DNA of 8,149 nucleotides from Clostridia bacterium (GTDB lineage: Bacteria; Bacillota; Clostridia; Oscillospirales; Acutalibacteraceae), in the NCBI GenBank assembly GCA_017381395.1, contig JAFOCH010000144.1, positions 1 to 8,149 of the forward strand, in the 5' to 3' direction. A program made the position numbers and the translations under genes. Position 1 is the first letter of the stretch. Every line of letters starts with the position of its first letter. Positions 1 through 6,552 of the stretch are shown here, one piece after another. Below the pieces are notes generated by a model. That model was not told the origin of the DNA, made no database searches, and was given only the letters and a program-made list of their open reading frames with translations.

Positions 1-23
1 ATACACCCGTCTTTTTTCAGTGT

Positions 24-33
24 AAAGGAAGTG
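24..33 (+). promoter_or_regulatory. Ribosome binding site that decides the lysS start
   Basis: AAAGGAAGTG reads as a Shine-Dalgarno element. It overlaps the alternative GTG codon at 31 and sits at usable spacing before ATG 43, so it supports the 497-residue form of LysRS. The real core could be either AAGGAA or GGAAGTG, and both favour ATG 43. Confidence 0.7.
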
Positions 34-42
34 CATGATAAA

Positions 43-1536
43 ATGGAAGAAATCAAGGACACAAACATAACAGAACAGGAGCTTAGCGAGGTTTTACAAA
101 TCCGCCGCGATAAACTCGCAAACCTCAGAGCAGAAGGCAACGACCCCTTTGTTAAGACAAAGTTTGACTATACCAACTACACCGCCGAGATAAAGGCCGA
201 CTTTGACAGCTTTAATGAAAAAACCGTCAAGCTCGCAGGTCGAATCATGAGCCGTCGCATTATGGGAAAGGCAAGCTTCTTTAACATTCAGGACAGCAAA
301 GGAAACATTCAGGCATACATTCGTCGCGACGATGTCGGCGAGGATAACTATGCCGCTTTCAAAAAGTGGGACATCGGTGACATTGTCGGCGTTGAGGGCT
401 TCATTTTCCTCACAAAGACAGGCGAAATTTCGATCCACACACAGTCGATTGAGCTTCTCGCAAAGTCGCTCCTTCCCCTCCCCGAAAAGTTCCACGGACT
501 CCGCGATAACGACCTCCGTTACCGTCAGAGATACGTTGACCTTATCGTAAATCCCGAGGTTAGAGACGTTTTTGAAAAGCGTTCACGCATACTTAAAGAA
601 ATCCGTCGTTTCCTTGATGACAAGGGCTTTACCGAAGTTGACACTCCGATTCTCGTTCCGCTCGAAATCGGCGCTTCTGCCCGTCCGTTTAAGACACATC
701 ACAACACTCTCGATATGGACATGTATCTGCGCATCGAAACCGAGCTTTACTTAAAGCGTTTGATCGTTGGCGGTATGCATCGTGTTTATGAGGTTGGTCG
801 TATCTTCCGTAACGAAGGTATGGATACAAAGCACAACCCCGAATTTACAACAATCGAGCTTTATCAGGCATTCACCGACTATCAGGGTATGATGGACCTG
901 GTTGAAGAAATGAATAAAATGCTCGCAGAAAAAATCTGTGGCAGCTTGAAAATCACATATCAGGGCAAGGAAATCGATATGGGTAACTGGGAACGCTTGA
1001 CAATGGTTGAAGCGGTTAAGAAGTATTCCGGTTGCGACTATTACGATTGGGCCGACGATGCCGCTGCCCGCGAATGCGCAAAGAAAATGCACGTAGAAGT
1101 ACCCGCAAACGCTACAAAGGGTACAGTTCTCGCCGAGCTTTTCGACGCTTATGTTGAAGAAAAGCTCATTCAGCCTACCTTCATCTACGATTACCCGGTT
1201 GAAAACAGTCCTCTTGCAAAGCGCAAGCCCAACGATCCCGCTTTCACCGAGAGATTTGAATATTTCATCAACGCAACCGAATTCGGTAACGCTTTCAGCG
1301 AACTGAATGACCCGATCGATCAGAAGGAACGCTTTGAGCGTCAGGTTGCCGACAAAAAGGCAGAGGAACCCGAAAGCAAGGCAGAGGTTGATTACGACTA
1401 TGTTACCGCGCTCGAATACGGTATGCCTCCTACGGGCGGTCTCGGCTTCGGCATCGACCGTCTGGTAATGCTCCTCACCGACAGCGCATCCATCCGCGAC
1501 GTCCTCCTCTTCCCCACAATGAAGCCGATCGATTAA
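43..1536 (+). CDS. lysS: Lysyl-tRNA synthetase, class II
   Basis: Charges tRNA-Lys with lysine using ATP, in the cytoplasm. From the ATG at 43 the protein has 497 residues, the usual length for a bacterial class II LysRS. An N-terminal OB-fold anticodon-binding domain lies at about residues 60-140 (VKLAGRIMSRR, then FNIQD and GNIQAYI). The catalytic domain follows. Its motif 2 is at about 253-276 (RIFRNEG, then HNPEFT at 264-269, then ELYQAF), and motif 3 is GLGFGIDRLVML at 466-477, which binds ATP. The in-frame GTG at 31 is rejected because the Shine-Dalgarno AAAGGAA (24-30) abuts it directly, while it lies 12 bases before ATG 43. The first glycine of the usual GGA(S/A)ARPF segment is isoleucine here (residue 209). 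No promoter is visible in the 42 bases before the start. No terminator follows, so the next gene may be co-transcribed. Identity is secure from the motifs. Confidence 0.97.
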   Translation: MEEIKDTNITEQELSEVLQIRRDKLANLRAEGNDPFVKTKFDYTNYTAEIKADFDSFNEKTVKLAGRIMSRRIMGKASFFNIQDSKGNIQAYIRRDDVGEDNYAAFKKWDIGDIVGVEGFIFLTKTGEISIHTQSIELLAKSLLPLPEKFHGLRDNDLRYRQRYVDLIVNPEVRDVFEKRSRILKEIRRFLDDKGFTEVDTPILVPLEIGASARPFKTHHNTLDMDMYLRIETELYLKRLIVGGMHRVYEVGRIFRNEGMDTKHNPEFTTIELYQAFTDYQGMMDLVEEMNKMLAEKICGSLKITYQGKEIDMGNWERLTMVEAVKKYSGCDYYDWADDAAARECAKKMHVEVPANATKGTVLAELFDAYVEEKLIQPTFIYDYPVENSPLAKRKPNDPAFTERFEYFINATEFGNAFSELNDPIDQKERFERQVADKKAEEPESKAEVDYDYVTALEYGMPPTGGLGFGIDRLVMLLTDSASIRDVLLFPTMKPID

Positions 1537-1581
1537 GCTGATTTTAAACATTTTGTTATTGTAGAGTATGGGGGCATAATA

Positions 1582-2568
1582 ATGAAACTTGTAAAAATAA
1601 TCTTTGGAGCGATCCGTGGTGCAAAAGAAACAGCAAAAAAGATTGATTGTAGCAAATGGTCTAGAGTTGCAATTTTTTTCGATATAATTTATTGTAAATT
1701 CAAATATCACGCTACCTATAAAGAGTATTTAACATACGCCTTCTACAATCACAAAAATCGCTATCGTAAAAATTTTCTCATTGAGTATCACCAACAAACC
1801 AAATTCAAGAAACTTAATAACGGCTTAAAAATCACAAGATCAAAATATGGTTTCTTCTCACTAATTCCAGAATGCTTCAATCGTGAAATTATTATGACTG
1901 CCATTAGCGGAGAGGACGAATTTGTATCCTTTGCAAAAAAACACGGAAAAATTGTGGTAAAGCCGGATGTAGGAAGTCACGGAAAAGATATTAACATTTT
2001 CTTGTATACGGATGATGAGCAGGCACGTAAATACTACGCCACTTTTTCGAAAGACATAGTTTGCGAGGAATATATTCAACAGCATGAGAAAATTAATGAA
2101 ATTAATCCCTTTTCCGTAAATTCAATACGCATTGTTTCCTTTTTAGAACAAGGTGAGGTAAAGATTGTTTCGGCAACTTTAAAAACCGGAAGCAGACCGG
2201 GTGTTATAGTTGATAATATGTGTAGCGAGGGCATTGGAGCACAAATTGACATTCCTACAGGCATTATCAATACGCACGGATTTGACTATCGTGGCAATAC
2301 GTATGTAAAGCACCCGATTTCCGGTGTTCAATTTTTAGGTTTTGCTATACCAAATTGGGATAAAGCAATCCAACAAGTAAAGGATGCTCATAAAAAATTA
2401 CCGCAATGTGGAATCTTCGGCTGGGACATTGCAATTACGCAAACCGGCATCGATATTATCGAGGCAAACAATAAGCCCGGCACTCGATTGATGCAAATGG
2501 GAGATAAGAAGCCCAAGGGCAAAGAACTTCTCCGCGCAATTAAACAAGCAAAGAAAACAAAAAATTAA
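1582..2568 (+). CDS. ATP-grasp enzyme, sugar-transfer-associated type
   Basis: A 328-residue protein whose C-terminal two thirds read as an ATP-grasp fold. VVKP at 125-128 carries the likely ATP-contacting lysine K127. GSHGKD at 131-136 is the glycine-rich loop, EEYIQQH at 162-168 the hinge region, NSIRIVS at 180-186 a core strand, GWDIAIT at 280-286, and IIEANNKPG at 292-300 holds the likely Mg2+ ligands E294 and N296. This order of motifs resembles the family called sugar-transfer associated ATP-grasp, often found in surface-polysaccharide loci. The N-terminal 90 residues are basic and I cannot assign them. Members are expected to ligate a carboxylate to an amine or similar group using ATP; the substrate is unknown. 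GGGGG at 1570-1574 lies 7 bases before the ATG. The gene is 45 bases behind lysS with no terminator or clear promoter between. Its base composition is distinctly more AT-rich than lysS, so acquisition from elsewhere is possible. Fold confident, subfamily fairly confident, function unknown. Confidence 0.82.
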   Translation: MKLVKIIFGAIRGAKETAKKIDCSKWSRVAIFFDIIYCKFKYHATYKEYLTYAFYNHKNRYRKNFLIEYHQQTKFKKLNNGLKITRSKYGFFSLIPECFNREIIMTAISGEDEFVSFAKKHGKIVVKPDVGSHGKDINIFLYTDDEQARKYYATFSKDIVCEEYIQQHEKINEINPFSVNSIRIVSFLEQGEVKIVSATLKTGSRPGVIVDNMCSEGIGAQIDIPTGIINTHGFDYRGNTYVKHPISGVQFLGFAIPNWDKAIQQVKDAHKKLPQCGIFGWDIAITQTGIDIIEANNKPGTRLMQMGDKKPKGKELLRAIKQAKKTKN

Positions 2569-2673
2569 TTGTAAACAAGAAGTTAGATAACCACTTTAGC
2601 TGAATAAAAATAAAACGCCCTATGGCCACAAGGTCGTAGGGCGTTATTTTGTTTACCAAGATAGTAAATATAA
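2569..2673. other. Intergenic region with only a terminator
   Basis: Outside the hairpin at 2614-2654 I see no small gene, repeat or structured leader here. It is AT-rich spacer between two transcription units. Confidence 0.6.
2614..2654 (+). terminator. Intrinsic terminator after the ATP-grasp gene
   Basis: The arms 2614-2627 and 2632-2645 form a 14-pair stem (two G-T wobbles) around the loop ACAA, followed by a T-rich run at 2646-2654. Runs of A precede the left arm, so it could also stop transcription from the other strand. It closes the lysS/ATP-grasp unit and insulates the next operon. Confidence 0.93.
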
Positions 2674-2703
2674 TTGGATTTTTCATTTTATATATGGTAC
2701 AAT
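2674..2703 (+). promoter_or_regulatory. Sigma-A-type promoter of the gtrA-MFS-GDPD unit
   Basis: A -35 box TTGGAT (2674-2679) and a -10 box TACAAT (2698-2703) are separated by 18 bases. A transcript would start near 2710, leaving a leader of about 25 bases before the TTG start at 2735. The -10 box overlaps the ATG at 2702, which argues against that codon being the start. It sits just after the preceding terminator, as expected for the head of an operon. Confidence 0.7.
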
Positions 2704-2720
2704 GATATTAACTAAAATAA

Positions 2721-2728
2721 AAAGAGGG
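2721..2728 (+). promoter_or_regulatory. Ribosome binding site selecting a TTG start
   Basis: AAAGAGGG precedes TTG 2735 by 6 bases. It lies inside the frame that would be opened by the ATG at 2702, so it decides in favour of the shorter GtrA-like protein. Confidence 0.72.
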
Positions 2729-2734
2729 TTTCGT

Positions 2735-3214
2735 TTGAAAATTAAAGAGATTATAAACCGAATTTTTGTGGACAAAACGGATAGTACCTTTATTCAGTTT
2801 TTTCGTTCACTTTTTGTTGGCGGAGTGGCGACCGTCGTTGATATGGGTGCGCTTGCGCTAATGGTGGAGTTTTTTGGAATTGATAAGATTTTTGCATCGA
2901 TTGCCGCATTCATAATCGGGCTGGGGGTCAACTTTATTTTAAGCTCGTTTTGGGTGTTTAAAAAGGCGAAGGTGAATAGTAAAACCGCTGAATTCGTAAT
3001 TTTTTCGATTATTGCGGTAATCGGTCTGTTACTAAACACACTTATCATATACTTATTCGACGAGTACGTTAGCGGATATGCGATTTTTAGCTCGTTTATC
3101 CCCGCTGACAAATACTATTTGATAGGTAAAATTGCCGCTACAATTATCGTATTTATTTGGAATTTCTTTGCCAGAAAATATTTTATTTATAACTCAAACT
3201 GTTCCGACAACTAA
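2735..3214 (+). CDS. GtrA-like small membrane protein (TTG start)
   Basis: A 159-residue integral membrane protein with four predicted helices at about residues 25-47, 53-74, 85-108 and 128-147. It matches the GtrA-like family by pattern: FFRSLFVGGVATVVD near the first helix, NFILSSFWVF after the second, and a last helix ending in WNFFARKYFIY. Family members include proteins thought to flip or help transfer lipid-linked sugars across the membrane in surface-polysaccharide or teichoic-acid modification; the role here is inferred from family only. I start it at TTG 2735 because AAAGAGGG (2721-2728) lies 6 bases upstream. The in-frame ATG at 2702 has no Shine-Dalgarno site and lies inside the -10 box. 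It is the first gene of a three-gene unit, with the MFS gene starting 22 bases after its stop. Alternative: an 11-residue longer form from ATG 2702. Confidence 0.85.
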   Translation: MKIKEIINRIFVDKTDSTFIQFFRSLFVGGVATVVDMGALALMVEFFGIDKIFASIAAFIIGLGVNFILSSFWVFKKAKVNSKTAEFVIFSIIAVIGLLLNTLIIYLFDEYVSGYAIFSSFIPADKYYLIGKIAATIIVFIWNFFARKYFIYNSNCSDN

Positions 3215-3223
3215 TTTTTTTAC

Positions 3224-3228
3224 GGAGG
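3224..3228 (+). promoter_or_regulatory. Ribosome binding site that decides the MFS start
   Basis: GGAGG stands 8 bases before ATG 3237, in the 22-base gap after the GtrA-like gene. It rules out the 35-residue N-terminal extension from ATG 3132, which would overlap the upstream gene in another frame. Confidence 0.9.
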
Positions 3229-3236
3229 AAGTAAAA

Positions 3237-4802
3237 ATGAAGCTCAATTACAAGCGCACGTTTTTTGTTGGATTTGCATTTTTCCTTATCTGCGCCTTTT
3301 GGCAGGCGTATGATACTCTGATTCCCAAAATTCTGACCGACAAATTCGGCATGGATCAGGGATTTTCGGGCGTTATCATGGCCTTTGATAACATACTCGC
3401 TCTGTTTCTGCTTCCCCTTTTTGGCTCACTTTCGGACAAGCACAAGGGCAAAAGAGGCAAACGTACGCCCTTTATCATACTCGGTACTGTTGTGGCATCG
3501 GTAATGTTTATCGTCCTTTCGTACGGCGACTATATGCAGCTCGATAATATCCGTGCCGCCGCTTCGTCGGACAAGACCGCTCTCACCGTCGTTTATGATA
3601 ATCAGCAAGGCAAAACGCTCAAAACACCCGATGGCGAATACTTTGTTTTATCCGACGAAAAGGTTGATGGGAAAATAACACTGTCACGGGATGAATTTAC
3701 CGAAATCAAGCTCGAATCCATCGACGAACGCGGAAAAACCGTCACAAACGCCGATTATAATAACTACGTTATCCCCGCACGTCAGGCGTACGCCTGGCAT
3801 CAAACGATGGCAAGTCCGCTTACCCTCGCTTTCTTTGTAGGGGTGCTGCTGATTGTACTGCTATCAATGGCTCTATTCCGCTCACCTGCCGTCGCGCTGA
3901 TGCCCGACGTCACCATAAAGCCGCTTCGGTCAAAGGCAAATGCGGTGATCAACCTGATGGGTACTGCTGGTGGAATAGTGGTACTTGTTCTAGGCATTAT
4001 TTTGGGCACGGGAAAGGCATCAAACGCGCTGATGAGCTATTCCCCATTCTTTATAATAATCGCGCTGATTATGCTTGTGTCACTCGGCATATTCCTTATA
4101 TTTGTCAACGAGCCAAAATTCGTTAAGGAAATGAAGGAGGAAAGCGCAAGATACAACATAGACGAAGACGATGACGACGAAAATTCGGGCGACAGACGCC
4201 TTTCAAAATCGGAGTTTGCATCACTCATTCTCATTCTGCTGTCGGTCGTTTTCTGGTACATGGGCTACAATGCCGTTACAAGTAAATACTCGGTTTATGC
4301 AGGAAAGGTGCTCAACCTCGACTATAACCTGACGCTGATGATTGCCAGTGGTGCCGCGCTTATTTCATATCTCCCCGTTGGTATCATTTCGTCAAAAATC
4401 GGACGAAAAAAGACCATTTTGGCGGGAGTTGTTATGCTCTGCGTTTCATTTACTGCAGCAGCATTTATGCGAGCAGGCAGTCCCGTTATGCTGATGAATG
4501 CGCTGTTTGCCCTTGCGGGAATCGGCTGGGCTACGATAAACGTAAACAGCTACCCGATGATTGTTGAGTTGGCAAGAGGCGGCAACGTCGGCAAATATAC
4601 CGGCTACTACTACGCGGCAAGTATGAGCGCTCAGGCGCTGACACCAGTTTTAAGCGGCTTTTTAATGAATTGGAAATTCACCTCCCTTTTCCCCTATGCC
4701 GCAGCTTTCGTTGCGCTGGCGTTTATCACAATGATGTTTGTAAAGCATGGCGACAACAAACCGACCGCTAAAAAGGGAATCGAAATATTTGACGAGGATT
4801 AA
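3237..4802 (+). CDS. MFS transporter, SLC45/GPH-like, with an extracytoplasmic insert
   Basis: A 521-residue secondary transporter. I read twelve helices, beginning near residues 8, 43, 78, 194, 235, 268, 327, 365, 395, 415, 454 and 483. The basic loop SDKHKGKRGKRTP (66-78) between helices 2 and 3 and RSPAVALMPD (215-224) between helices 4 and 5 resemble SLC45/sucrose-type and GPH-type sugar carriers. Two features are odd. A soluble segment of about 90 residues (about 100-193) lies between helices 3 and 4, outside the cell by the positive-inside rule. The central cytoplasmic loop carries an acidic run, DEDDDDE, at 309-315. ATG 3237 is chosen because GGAGG (3224-3228) lies 8 bases before it. 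A longer frame back to 3132 overlaps the GtrA-like gene and lacks a site. A phosphodiesterase gene follows after 42 bases. A sugar, polyol or glycoside is the likeliest cargo, driven by H+ or Na+; this is inference. Confidence 0.88.
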   Translation: MKLNYKRTFFVGFAFFLICAFWQAYDTLIPKILTDKFGMDQGFSGVIMAFDNILALFLLPLFGSLSDKHKGKRGKRTPFIILGTVVASVMFIVLSYGDYMQLDNIRAAASSDKTALTVVYDNQQGKTLKTPDGEYFVLSDEKVDGKITLSRDEFTEIKLESIDERGKTVTNADYNNYVIPARQAYAWHQTMASPLTLAFFVGVLLIVLLSMALFRSPAVALMPDVTIKPLRSKANAVINLMGTAGGIVVLVLGIILGTGKASNALMSYSPFFIIIALIMLVSLGIFLIFVNEPKFVKEMKEESARYNIDEDDDDENSGDRRLSKSEFASLILILLSVVFWYMGYNAVTSKYSVYAGKVLNLDYNLTLMIASGAALISYLPVGIISSKIGRKKTILAGVVMLCVSFTAAAFMRAGSPVMLMNALFALAGIGWATINVNSYPMIVELARGGNVGKYTGYYYAASMSAQALTPVLSGFLMNWKFTSLFPYAAAFVALAFITMMFVKHGDNKPTAKKGIEIFDED

Positions 4803-4844
4803 GTTATAGCAACATAAACTTTGCAACTATAGAGGTAATCACAA

Positions 4845-5678
4845 ATGGAATACTTATACTTTTTCGCTAATTTAGGAGTTGTAATTTTAATAGTAGCGGT
4901 TGTACTTTTAATAGCCGCAGTGTATATGCTTCTACCCGCGATGAAAAAGAACAAAATGGTCGAAAAGCATAGAAAAACCAACTTTGCTCACAGAGGACTG
5001 CACGATATTCAAAAAGGCATACCTGAAAACAGCATTTCCGCCTTTGGAGAGTCGATAAAAGCAGGGTTCGGCTTTGAATTCGACGTGCATTTGACAAAGG
5101 ATAATAACATCGTGGTAATGCACGACACCTCGCTAAAAAGAACGGCAGGTGTAGACCGACTGGTTACCGAAATGACCACCGACGAGCTAAAAAAGGTTAC
5201 GCTGCTTAACTCGAATGACCAGGTGCCTTTTTTATCCGAAGTGATTGAGCTGGTTGACGGTCAGGTGCCGCTGCTGATTGAACTTAAAACCGACGATAAC
5301 TATGCTGAGCTGTGCGAAAATTGCTTTAAGCTTTTGGACAAATACGAGGGCGATTATTTAATCGAATCGTTTGACCCAAGGGTACTGATGTGGCTCAAAA
5401 AGCATAGAAAAAACGTAGCACGCGGACAGCTTGCAACGGGTGGCGCTACCAAAAGCAAGGTACTTAATTTCTTTCTCGGCAACCTATTTTCAAACGTAAT
5501 TGCCAGACCGCACTTTATTGCCTATGATAAGTGGAATTACAAAAAACTGTTTACCCTAAAGGTACTGAAATCTATATTTGGCACCGCCACCTACGTATGG
5601 ACAATAAAGGACAAAAAAGAATTTGACGAGGTAGAAAAGCACGGAAGCTCCTCGATTTTCGAAGGTTTTTTGCCGTAA
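4845..5678 (+). CDS. Membrane-anchored glycerophosphodiester phosphodiesterase
   Basis: A 277-residue enzyme of the GDPD family, which cleaves glycerophosphodiesters to sn-glycerol 3-phosphate and an alcohol using a divalent metal. The signature residues are present: AHRG (H49, R50), PENS at 60-63 (E61), the EFD pair E78/D80, and the second catalytic histidine in MHD (H93). LLIELK supplies E146, and VWTIK near 251-255 is the usual late strand. The C-terminus ends IFEGFLP instead of the common GxDGIxTDxP, which I take as a clade feature. Residues 8-31 form one membrane helix with no positive charge before it and a basic stretch (KKNK, KHRK) after it. The positive-inside rule therefore puts the catalytic domain in the cytoplasm. 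AGAGGT (4831-4836) lies 8 bases before the ATG. It is the last gene of the gtrA-MFS unit and ends at a strong terminator. The UgpQ/GlpQ family is clear; the natural substrate is not. Confidence 0.93.
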   Translation: MEYLYFFANLGVVILIVAVVLLIAAVYMLLPAMKKNKMVEKHRKTNFAHRGLHDIQKGIPENSISAFGESIKAGFGFEFDVHLTKDNNIVVMHDTSLKRTAGVDRLVTEMTTDELKKVTLLNSNDQVPFLSEVIELVDGQVPLLIELKTDDNYAELCENCFKLLDKYEGDYLIESFDPRVLMWLKKHRKNVARGQLATGGATKSKVLNFFLGNLFSNVIARPHFIAYDKWNYKKLFTLKVLKSIFGTATYVWTIKDKKEFDEVEKHGSSSIFEGFLP

Positions 5679-5691
5679 AAAAGCAGATAAT

Positions 5692-5737
5692 ACAAAGCCC
5701 TTTTTTCGATACGAAAAGAGGGCTTTGTTAGTTTTTT
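5692..5737 (+). terminator. Intrinsic terminator after the phosphodiesterase gene
   Basis: ACAAAGCCC (5692-5700) pairs with GGGCTTTGT (5720-5728). The stem continues inward through a T-run opposite an A-run (one T-G wobble) to a small loop near 5709-5711, followed by GTTTTTT at 5731-5737. It begins 13 bases after the stop codon and ends the gtrA-MFS-GDPD unit. Confidence 0.95.
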
Positions 5738-5760
5738 ATATGTCAGTAGCAATATTTTTG

Positions 5761-5789
5761 TTGAAAAAAAGTGAAAAATAAGCGATAAT
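5761..5789 (+). promoter_or_regulatory. Sigma-A-type promoter of the unknown membrane protein
   Basis: TTGAAA (5761-5766) and GATAAT (5784-5789) are separated by 17 bases. Transcription would begin near 5796, giving a leader of about 30 bases that contains the Shine-Dalgarno AGGCGG at 5813-5818. It lies just downstream of a terminator. Confidence 0.72.
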
Positions 5790-5825
5790 AGTAATATATA
5801 TGTAATTTTTCCAGGCGGTAAAAAA

Positions 5826-6503
5826 ATGAAAATAAAGAAACTTTTTAAAATCAATATAGACGAGCAAAAACACCCTAAGCTGTACAAGGCGTATAAATGG
5901 GTTGAAAACCAATGGTATCATAACAAACCGGGCATTTTATGCACTGCTTTTTTCGGCTTTGTCATCATTTTCGGTCTAGCGCAATGCGTGTCAAAGGTTG
6001 AGCCAGATTATAAAATTCTACTGTGCGCCAATAAATATCTGACAAGCGACGTCAGATCGTCGGTCGAAATATACTTTAAGCAGTTTGCCGAGGACATAAA
6101 CGGCGACGGCGAAATCACCGTTCACGTAATGGACTGCACAAAGGGCAGCGACAACGACCAATACAACGCCAATATGACAACCCTGATGAGTGAGCTGCAA
6201 ATGGGCGAATCAATACTCATTATCGCTGACGAATATTACTACAAGTATCTCACCCAAAACGGAAACATCTTTGACACCGACGAGAATTTTGATGAAAAGG
6301 ATTCGATGGCACTCAAATTATACGGAACCGAATTCGATAAATTTATCGACCTTACCCTAGACGGCTTTGTCACTGAGGACATGATGCTTTATAAGCGCCT
6401 GACCGACGGCACCGATTCGGGTAGCAGTAAAAAGGCACTTGCCGCCAAGGAAAACAGCGAAGCGCTGCTCGAAAAATTCAAAGAGTCGCTTTACGTAAAA
6501 TAA
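5826..6503 (+). CDS. Single-pass membrane protein of unknown function, EF-hand-like loop
   Basis: I do not recognise a named function. The 225-residue protein has a basic cytoplasmic N-terminus (1-35), one helix at about 37-53, and an extracytoplasmic domain from about 55 to the end. That domain opens with the strand YKILLCA (62-68), then a likely amphipathic helix, then DINGDGEI (90-97), whose D90/N92/D94 pattern resembles the calcium loop of EF-hand or dockerin repeats. A second strand, ITVHVMD, and a later strand, ILIIADE, follow, so an alpha/beta fold is plausible. The rest is rich in acidic residues. Membrane proteins with 'DxNGDG' after a single helix occur in gut Clostridia, from memory only. 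LAQC (51-54) is not a good lipobox, because glutamine precedes the cysteine and the stretch before it is too long. AGGCGG lies 7 bases before the ATG. It has its own promoter, and no terminator follows before the wall-protein gene, so read-through into that gene is possible. Confidence 0.8.
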   Translation: MKIKKLFKINIDEQKHPKLYKAYKWVENQWYHNKPGILCTAFFGFVIIFGLAQCVSKVEPDYKILLCANKYLTSDVRSSVEIYFKQFAEDINGDGEITVHVMDCTKGSDNDQYNANMTTLMSELQMGESILIIADEYYYKYLTQNGNIFDTDENFDEKDSMALKLYGTEFDKFIDLTLDGFVTEDMMLYKRLTDGTDSGSSKKALAAKENSEALLEKFKESLYVK

Positions 6504-6535
6504 AAGATTAGATTTCATTATTTTGAGAGTTTTTA

Positions 6536-6544
6536 TGCTATAAT
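6536..6544 (+). promoter_or_regulatory. Possible extended -10 promoter, upstream copy
   Basis: TGCTATAAT is an extended -10 element (TGnTATAAT) with no good -35 at the right distance; TTGAGA at 6523 is only 10 bases away. It would start transcription near 6551 and could be a second promoter for the wall-protein gene. Chance occurrence in AT-rich DNA is possible. Confidence 0.4.
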
Positions 6545-6552
6545 TTGTCGAT

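Noticed and set aside
1..23. Possible tail of an upstream gene
   Set aside because: One frame stops at 23-25 and another at 36-38, but too few codons are visible to recognise or support a gene.
751..1710. Open frame of 319 codons on the minus strand across lysS
   Set aside because: It lies opposite the well-supported lysS gene. Its cysteine- and phenylalanine-rich translation looks like a shadow of biased codons, and no protein family is recognisable.
3132..3236. N-terminal extension of the MFS frame
   Set aside because: It overlaps the GtrA-like gene in another frame and has no Shine-Dalgarno site. GGAGG before ATG 3237 fits far better.
4963..5412. Repeated AAAAGCATAGAAAAA within the phosphodiesterase gene (4963 and 5398)
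   Set aside because: Both copies encode a KHRK stretch in the same frame. It is a short coincidence of lysine/arginine codons, not a mobile or regulatory repeat.
5976..5987. Lipoprotein lipobox LAQC in the unknown membrane protein
   Set aside because: Glutamine before the cysteine is not accepted by the lipobox pattern, and about 50 residues precede it, with a long cytoplasmic tail.
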